A stretch of DNA of 64,000 nucleotides from assembly GCA_029721515.1 (NCBI GenBank), contig CM056552.1, forward strand, positions 16,966,001-17,030,000, in the 5' to 3' direction. The notes below the pieces were generated by a model. It saw only the letters and a program-made list of their open reading frames with translations, was not told the origin of the DNA and searched no databases. Each line of letters begins with the position of its first letter. Within the stretch, counting starts at the first letter, position 1. The position numbers and the translations under genes are program-made. Of the stretch, positions 57,790-64,000 are shown in pieces. Origin of the DNA: Synanceia verrucosa (taxonomy: Eukaryota; Chordata; Actinopteri; Perciformes; Synanceiidae).

Positions 57790-57959
57790 CGCTGATTGGC
57801 TGTCACACCCAGCGGTATCCCCCCCATTGGAGGGAGATACATATAGACTGATCTGTTTGAAAGGTGAGAGACAGTGACATGCTGGCAGAGGTGCAGACTA
57901 ACAACAACAGAGGCAGGCAGAGACATCTACACCTCCTGCTTTGTGACAGTTTATAGAAG
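57790..57959 (+). promoter_or_regulatory. inka2: Possible alternative inka2 promoter and first exon
   Basis: An inverted CCAAT box (ATTGG at 57795-57799, and another near 57836) precedes a TATA-like acatatag at 57839-57846. About 110 bp later comes a strong splice donor, AAG|gtaagg, at 57959/57960. A transcript starting near 57870 would contain a 25-codon upstream ORF (57879-57956) that stops just before the donor. Splicing to the 59082 exon, only 1.1 kb away, would force use of ATG 59088 and drop the 24 residues of the distal exon. This is an inference from signal spacing, without transcript support. Confidence 0.35.
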
Positions 57960-59081
57960 GTAAGGTGTGGATTCTGGTTTCTAGACATTTACGATATTTG
58001 TTTTCATAGAATGACTCATGTAAGTACTTCTTCTCCTGATAGCGGCCTGTTTATGTTTAGTTTAGTTGTCAGTTATTTATGCTGTTGCAGTTTGATGGAC
58101 AGATCCTGACAGACACGTTGGTTTCTAGGGAAGATGTGTTGATCAGTGTTTGCCTGTTGCTGGTGTGTTTTAGAAGTGTAAGCTCTTTCCCACAGTCTCC
58201 GGTACATTTTTCAAAATTCCTTACATGCTTCCTCTCGTCTCACCATGTTTTTTTTTTTTTTTTAATTAAAAGAAGGAGGCCTCCTGGCAGGTTAAGTCTT
58301 CAATCAGTCTACAATTTTTAGATGAATACATGAGTATAAACATGTTGGTCTATCAAGACGACAATTCAAAGGTCTGGGTCATGATTCAAGCCAACATGTC
58401 AGGTCAGGATGCTGCCTCTGCTGAGAAGACGGTTAGTTCAGATCACATGACAGAGGCTCTTACTTAGATGAGAGCGAGGAGGAGGATAAAAGCAGCGTGT
58501 ATGATTACTGCTGCACAGAAGGAAGTAACAGCAAAGACAAAGAGCTCGGAGGAGAGAGTAAATATGGATACAAGTAAATGGATGGAAAGTGGAGATAGAA
58601 AGAGTATAACATTGAGAGAAAAAAAATTGTCTTTCAGCTGTCATGGGTTGTATCCTGTCTCATAAGCAGGCCATATGGGACCCTTTCCTGTCACCCAAAA
58701 ATAGGTCACATGACCTACGTATACAATTAAACAAGGTGTGCAGCCTGAAACCCACAAGAAGAGTGGGTTGAGAACTGACTCAAGAGAAAAAGCAGCACCT
58801 TTTATTCATGAATATATGAATTTAATGTCTTTGATGCTGCCAGTTGATGGTTTGTAGTTGGATTTGTGCTGGTGGGAAGATAAATGGTGAAAAACAGGGT
58901 GGACATCAAGGAAATAAGTCTTTGATGGAAGAGGCAGCTCCAGCAGGAGGCTGAGAAGTGAAATGATTGAATTGATGACCTCTACAATGCTAGCTGTTAA
59001 ACTGAACTGTACATTTTTGATTTTTGCCTTTCATCACCATCATCTCTTCATTCATCTCTTCATCTCTCTGTCTCCCTGTAG

Positions 59082-60326
59082 CTGTGCATGAAAGAAGCTG
59101 GGGATGGCCTCCACGCTCAGATGAATTCAATGATGGGAGCCCTCCAGGAACTCAAGCTCCTTCAAGTTCAGACAGCTCTAGAAAGCCTCGACATTTCTGG
59201 TCGGCCCATTAACCGAGGACTCCCACATCCAGTTACCCCAGCTTATCCTGATTCAACAACTTCAACATCAAGCAAGGATCGCAGGTCCTGCTCCAGCAAA
59301 ACCATGCCCCAAGAGCCCAGCCCGAGTCCGATGCCTAGTCCGAGGCCGTCTTTGGAAAGTAGAAACACCTTCACTCGAGATGACAGGAGTCTGTCTCGAA
59401 ACAGAAGCAGCCTCGGAACCTCATCTTCCTCTGCATCTAGCCTTGACAGTGAGAGCGAGGAAAGTGAAATAAGCGCACGAAGCACAAGAAGCGAGAATGA
59501 CCTTGAGTCTATACCCAAGAGGTGGTCAGGATACTCCGCCCCCCAGGTAGATTTCTATGGACCAATGGTGGGAAACCCTCCACCAGAGCCCTATCCTCAC
59601 ATACAGGCTCCCTGTCGTGCTCAGGTAGTGGACCTGCCTGGGATCCTGTACAGCCTCTCCAGAGAGGGCCCTTCATTGGACAGCGACTACTCACAGGACA
59701 GCACAGACGACGCCAGCGACTGGACTTCTTCGCTCATGAGCCGCAGCCGCAACCGCCAGCCCTTAGTACTGGGTGACAATGTGTTTGCTGACCTCGTGGG
59801 CAACTGGCTGGACCTGCCTGAGGTGGAGAGGGAAGAGGGGGTAGAAGAGGAGAGGAGGATGAAGAGAGAGGAGAAGATAGCAGACAGAGGGGCGGACAGA
59901 CCGGACACCCCAGCTCACCCTCTCCGCCTCAGTCGCTCGCAGGAGATCTGCAGGAAGTTCTCCTTAACCACAAATATCTTCAAGAAGTTCCTGCGCAGCG
60001 TCCGGCCCGACAGGGACAAGCTGCTCAAAGAGCGACCGGGCTGGATGGCTCCAGAGCTGCCTGAGGGTGACCTCTTCAAAAGACCAAAGAAAGTGGCTCC
60101 CAAAAGCTCAAAAGGTAGCTTCTACCTGCCCTTCTGGGCTAATGGACAGCAGAGCAAAGGCAGGCCGTGTCCTCACCTAGCTGAAGCAGAGGGGATCCAC
60201 CAACACCACTTCATCCAGATCCACCAGCAGCCATTTGCTGGGATTTATTTAGACCGGAGGCAGCCAGAGACTGGTGTGCAGAAAAAGCAGCCTTTGTTTG
60301 ACTACAACACAGCTGTGTGGGTCTGA
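59082..60326 (+). CDS. inka2: inka2 second and last coding exon (Inka-box PAK4 inhibitor)
   Basis: Joined in phase 0 to 48114-48185, it gives a 438-residue protein; stop TGA is at 60324-60326. Residues 25-62 continue the conserved N-terminus (LCMKEAGDGL...MMGALQELKLLQVQTALE). Residues about 70-230 are Ser/Pro-rich and disordered-looking. The Inka box spans about 234-271 (DDASDWTSSLMSRSRNRQPL through NWLDLPE) and is nearly identical to human INKA2. A Glu/Arg-rich linker follows, then a second conserved block about 313-345 (ICRKFSLTTNIFKKFLRSVR...ERPGW), and the C-terminus DYNTAVWV. Inka proteins bind and inhibit the PAK4 kinase through the Inka box, affecting actin organisation. The human protein is about 297 residues, so the fish middle region is longer. 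The match is unambiguous. Confidence 0.97.
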   Translation: MCMKEAGDGLHAQMNSMMGALQELKLLQVQTALESLDISGRPINRGLPHPVTPAYPDSTTSTSSKDRRSCSSKTMPQEPSPSPMPSPRPSLESRNTFTRDDRSLSRNRSSLGTSSSSASSLDSESEESEISARSTRSENDLESIPKRWSGYSAPQVDFYGPMVGNPPPEPYPHIQAPCRAQVVDLPGILYSLSREGPSLDSDYSQDSTDDASDWTSSLMSRSRNRQPLVLGDNVFADLVGNWLDLPEVEREEGVEEERRMKREEKIADRGADRPDTPAHPLRLSRSQEICRKFSLTTNIFKKFLRSVRPDRDKLLKERPGWMAPELPEGDLFKRPKKVAPKSSKGSFYLPFWANGQQSKGRPCPHLAEAEGIHQHHFIQIHQQPFAGIYLDRRQPETGVQKKQPLFDYNTAVWV

Positions 60327-62270
60327 CAGTGAGTCTCGGGCCAACAGACTGCCAGTGATGCCAAACTGAGTGAGTGACAGGTGCTGGGTGGATTTTGGCT
60401 AAGCTGGAGGGGGGAATGAATGAATGACTGAACGGAAGGCTTGGATACAGTTATCTTCCAAAAATTAACCGATGAACTTCACACCCACAATGAGATTATC
60501 AGGGCAACATTTTGTCTGACAATCTTAAAACCAGAAACCTTGTTTGCTGTGTATGTGTGCAGGTATGAGTGGGTGCAGGATAGTGTCATTTTTGAGGACT
60601 TATGCTGTAAGTTTTGTATTATTCAAATTTCTTCTTTTGTGTGTGTGTGCATGTATGACTGTGTACTTGAGATGTCTTATAAGACGGTACTTTGAAACAG
60701 ATCCTTCTCAGAATGTCATAATCATTTCAGGTCTTCATAAAGTAATCCATCCACAGACCTTTCTGCAGGACTTGCAAACATCTCACTTGTTTGCATCTAT
60801 GAATAGAAACACCAACTGTCGGACTGCATGGTTACCATTTTTATAAGTCATACAACAAACAGCTGTTACTTAATGCACTGCCAATAAACAGTCATAAGCT
60901 CACATTTGTTTCCAACAGGCCTTGCCTCCTTGGAAACTCAGGTTGAATAAACTGAATCCATCCATTTCATTCACCTTGCTCAGGGAATGATTGCGACACA
61001 GGAGTTAACTGAGTCACTGCCACATTCAAATGGTTTTTCAAATACAGTTTAGAGAAGCCTTGCTTCATCAGATCACCTTGCCTACAAAGATGTAACAGCA
61101 ATACAGTGCATGTCTAGTTCAAAGATTGCACGCTAAACTTGACGATTTGTCCCAGCAATGTTTGCTTGATGTCATGTTAGAAATGCTTGTTTTTTTCTTC
61201 TCTGCCATGTAGACATGGCACGTGTCGAGTCAACTGTCAGTCCACAGAGATGAGGAGGGGTAAAGATGGCACAGTCAACCAGGAGTACTGACTGACTGAC
61301 TGACTGCCATCTGGTACCCAATCTTTATGTAAAGCTCGTTCACCACAGCCTTGAAGAGGATGTAAAACAGGCTTGTTTAATCCCAAAGCTTTGAGGATGA
61401 ACTGAGTTATGACGTTTCATACTGTATATACATACATCACATGGCTTTAACAGTGATGAGACGGTTGAGCTTCAAGGCAAAGACTCATTATCTCTATTAT
61501 ACAGGATCGAAGTACAGAACATTGTACATATTTCACATCAATCAGACAGCGGCAATAAATATTTACTGTAAAATCCAGTCGCATGGTTTTCATTATTCTG
61601 CACAGTATTTAACCTACAAATTGGTGAGTTCATCTTACAGTATCAAGTCTCTTGTATCATAATAAACAGTTTCAGTGTTTTTTTTCCATTTTAAGCTGCA
61701 TCATTACAGTTAAAAACAAACTACAGCTTCATAAAATGGCATGAATATCAGAATTCCCTCAGGATTATAGATGACACTGCCCGCTCTGACTCTAAATATT
61801 TTCTTTTCATAGAGCACCACTGTTATGCAAAAGGACAATCTGCTACTCTACCTTATTCTTATCAAATAAACTTCACTCACTTTTAAATGGGATCCCAGAC
61901 CAATCAGCTTCGCCAGCAGGGATTAGGCCTGAGGTCTTTTGAGTGTCTTGGCCATTTGATCCATATGGTGTTGTCTCAGTATTCAGGTCAAAACGTTCTG
62001 GATATTCAGAGGGTCCAAAACGCACACACACAGTAAGCACACGCACTGCTATGATGAGGCACAGTCTGAGATGTGATGTCATACTGTGTATGTGTGTGTG
62101 TAAATGTTACATTTATTTCTTCCTATTTACGGTTGTCTAAGTGTCATTTTCAGCACTGTTGTTGATATTTTTCATCAGGGTTGTGCCAGCCTTCAGTAGT
62201 GATTCTGTGTCATGTGCACTGTAAAACTGTCACTGACTCTTTGTAAATTAAATCTGTTTTCAGACAGAAA
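60327..62270 (+). other. inka2: inka2 3' UTR
   Basis: Non-coding and AT-rich. It contains several potential poly(A) signals, with AATAAA at 61661-61666 and the strongest context at 62247-62252. A (GACT)4 tract lies near 61287-61306. No further exon was recognised. Confidence 0.65.
62247..62252 (+). terminator. inka2: Candidate inka2 polyadenylation signal ATTAAA
   Basis: TTGTAAATTAAATCTG combines a TGTA upstream element with ATTAAA. A CA cleavage context follows about 15-18 nt later, then GT/T-rich DNA (tctctgtgtcttgactttt). AATAAA at 61661-61666 is a possible earlier alternative. Confidence 0.6.
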
Positions 62271-64000
62271 TCTCTGTGTCTTGACTTTTACTTTGTGCAT
62301 CAAATGGTGAGTCTGTTAGTAGTGTTAGTGTGGAGCTGAAACATTCCAGCATGCATTAGACAAACTGCAGGTCAGAATCAGTCTCATAACATTAAATATA
62401 TTATTATATATAATATTTCCTAGATTTTTAAACATATTTAAAATTTATACTGACATAGTCATAGTATGTAAGCGATCTTCTTCGGCAGCTCACACTTGCT
62501 ACATTTAAATCTGCACCATATTTATCCTTATATAGCCATAAAGGAGCAGACAAAACAGTAAAAAAAATACTTTAAAAAAATGAGAAAATGTATAGATGCT
62601 AGGAACCAGCTTCAGCTCTCTGTCGCTCTCAGTCTGATTTGTTTCTGCTCCGCGTCATCGCTAAAGTGCTGCTGCATGACTAACAGGTTCATTGGGGGCG
62701 AAGCCAGCAAGTCACTCACTGCCTGTGCAGCAACTGTGCTCTAAATTGATTCTAAATCTGGACAACAACTCCATCTAAACTCCATCAATAAATAAATAAA
62801 AAGCAACATGAAGCCTGCAGCTCTGCAGTTCATTGCAGGTTCTTCGTGACACTCAATCCCTGAGAAGCTTTTTATGAGATATACTTCAAACCACATCAGT
62901 CAGTACATCTTTCTGCCCCAAGCACTTTGTACTAGAAAAGCAAGTAATACCTATAACAGAGGTCCTGGGCTGTTGTAAAACATACACTACTGTAAAACTG
63001 CCGTATACTGTAACTCCATAGAGCTGAAATATTTAATCTATTAGGTGATTAATCGATCAACAGAAAACTCACCAACTATTTTTTTATTATGGCCTAATCA
63101 TTTCAGCAATTATTTCCAATATTTTCTGTTTTTATCTGTTGTATGTCATGTAATTTACAGACATCTTGTGACAAGCTTTTTTTTTTCAACTACTCTTTGA
63201 CTTGTTTTGGACAAAAAGATTATTTTTTTCAGAAAGCAATAGCCCTGGACTAGTTTCTGTTCTTACATCGTTTTATTGATTGTTAGTTAGGCTTTTTGTT
63301 TGTGAATTCATTTGAGACATAGTTAAAGAGATACATAAATAAATCAACTTGAGCTTGAAATAAAGAGGCCATAAATAAAGTAGCTTTTGAAACAAACCCT
63401 TCCCTGTTTCAGTCTGCTGTGTGGGACAGGGAAAATGAACATCACATCATCAGACTGGCATTTATCATCAATCATTTACTACTAATAATTTCTTAGTCAC
63501 AATCTACAAAAACATTCATCAATATGAATTATTCTGCCGACTACAAAACAAGCATGTTTTCTGTATTTACTGACATTTCACAGATTAAATAACTCTGTAG
63601 CAATACTGAAAACAGCATCAATTCAAGAAAGTCCTAACTGACATCATATTGTGGAAACTAAGGTAAATATCCCCCCCCACAGTAAAATACCATTGATCTG
63701 CTGCCAAATGTGTTCAAATCAATATTCTCCCAGCTTTAACACATTATAACTTTACATAACACCCAACGAACAGGTCAATGAGCATTCAAGATTTCAAAAA
63801 AAAGAACCAAGAATAATCTGTGTGTGTGCAACAACAGCTGCAACTGTAGTCCCTTCTCTTCTGGCTGAGTTTCCCCTGGGATCCCAGCAGTAGACGCTGA
63901 CTGCTGTCTAAGCTACCACTACCTCCTCCTCCTCCTCCTCCCTCTCTGATCCCAGCTAGTCAGCTGTCGCTCTCTCACAGCCTCACAACACTCCCACCCC
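62271..64000. other. Downstream intergenic DNA
   Basis: AT-rich sequence with simple repeats, including a CCT-repeat at about 63921-63941. No exon, RNA gene or complete mobile element was recognised on either strand. Confidence 0.6.

Larger units (their letters stand above)
48186..59081 (+). other. inka2: inka2 intron 1 (10.9 kb)
   Basis: Runs from gtatgt to ctccctgtag. It contains a candidate minus-strand exon (49290-49447), diverged repeats near 52046 and 56670, and a possible alternative promoter and first exon (57790-57959). The rest is AT-rich DNA without recognised features. Confidence 0.85.

Overview
The window is AT-rich, repeat-laden, intron-dominated DNA from a vertebrate, most likely a percomorph-type teleost fish. 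The main evidence is two recognisable vertebrate genes with canonical GT-AG introns, plus several dispersed repeats that I recognise (from memory, not by search) as common in teleosts. No bacterial operons, CRISPR arrays, rRNA genes or tRNA genes were seen.

Layout, all main genes on the + strand. (1) 1-39338 and its 3' UTR hold the 3' half of kcnd3, the Kv4.3 A-type potassium channel. Five coding exons are visible: 26451-26613, 33621-33722, 37295-37387, 38150-38409 and 39098-39338. They encode the end of the selectivity filter, S6 and the whole cytoplasmic C-terminus down to the PDZ ligand VSAL. The first coding exon (T1 domain, S1 to S5, most of the pore loop) lies outside the window, so 1-26450 is intron. 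The 3' UTR probably ends near 42035. (2) About 42036-47900 is intergenic and includes a degenerate satellite-like tract. (3) 48114-62270 is inka2 (FAM212B), encoding a PAK4-inhibitor family protein of 438 residues from two coding exons (48114-48185 and 59082-60326) separated by a 10.9 kb intron. From memory, KCND3 and INKA2 are also tandem neighbours in human 1p13.2, which supports both names. (4) 62271-64000 shows nothing assignable.

The two genes do not obviously work together: Kv4.3 carries the somatodendritic and cardiac A-type or transient outward current, and Inka2 restrains the PAK4 kinase and actin remodelling.

The most unusual observation is a roughly 196 bp GT/TG repeat that stops exactly 10 nt before the 3' splice site of a 93 nt, frame-neutral kcnd3 exon. 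That exon encodes the dileucine dendritic-targeting motif and also has a poor 5' splice site. Other leads are a GC3-rich candidate exon on the minus strand inside inka2 intron 1, a possible second inka2 promoter and first exon, a near-symmetric foldback transposon, a retroposon tail with a perfect 12 bp target-site duplication, and a decayed Tc1 transposase. I found no clear sign of a wholly new biological system.
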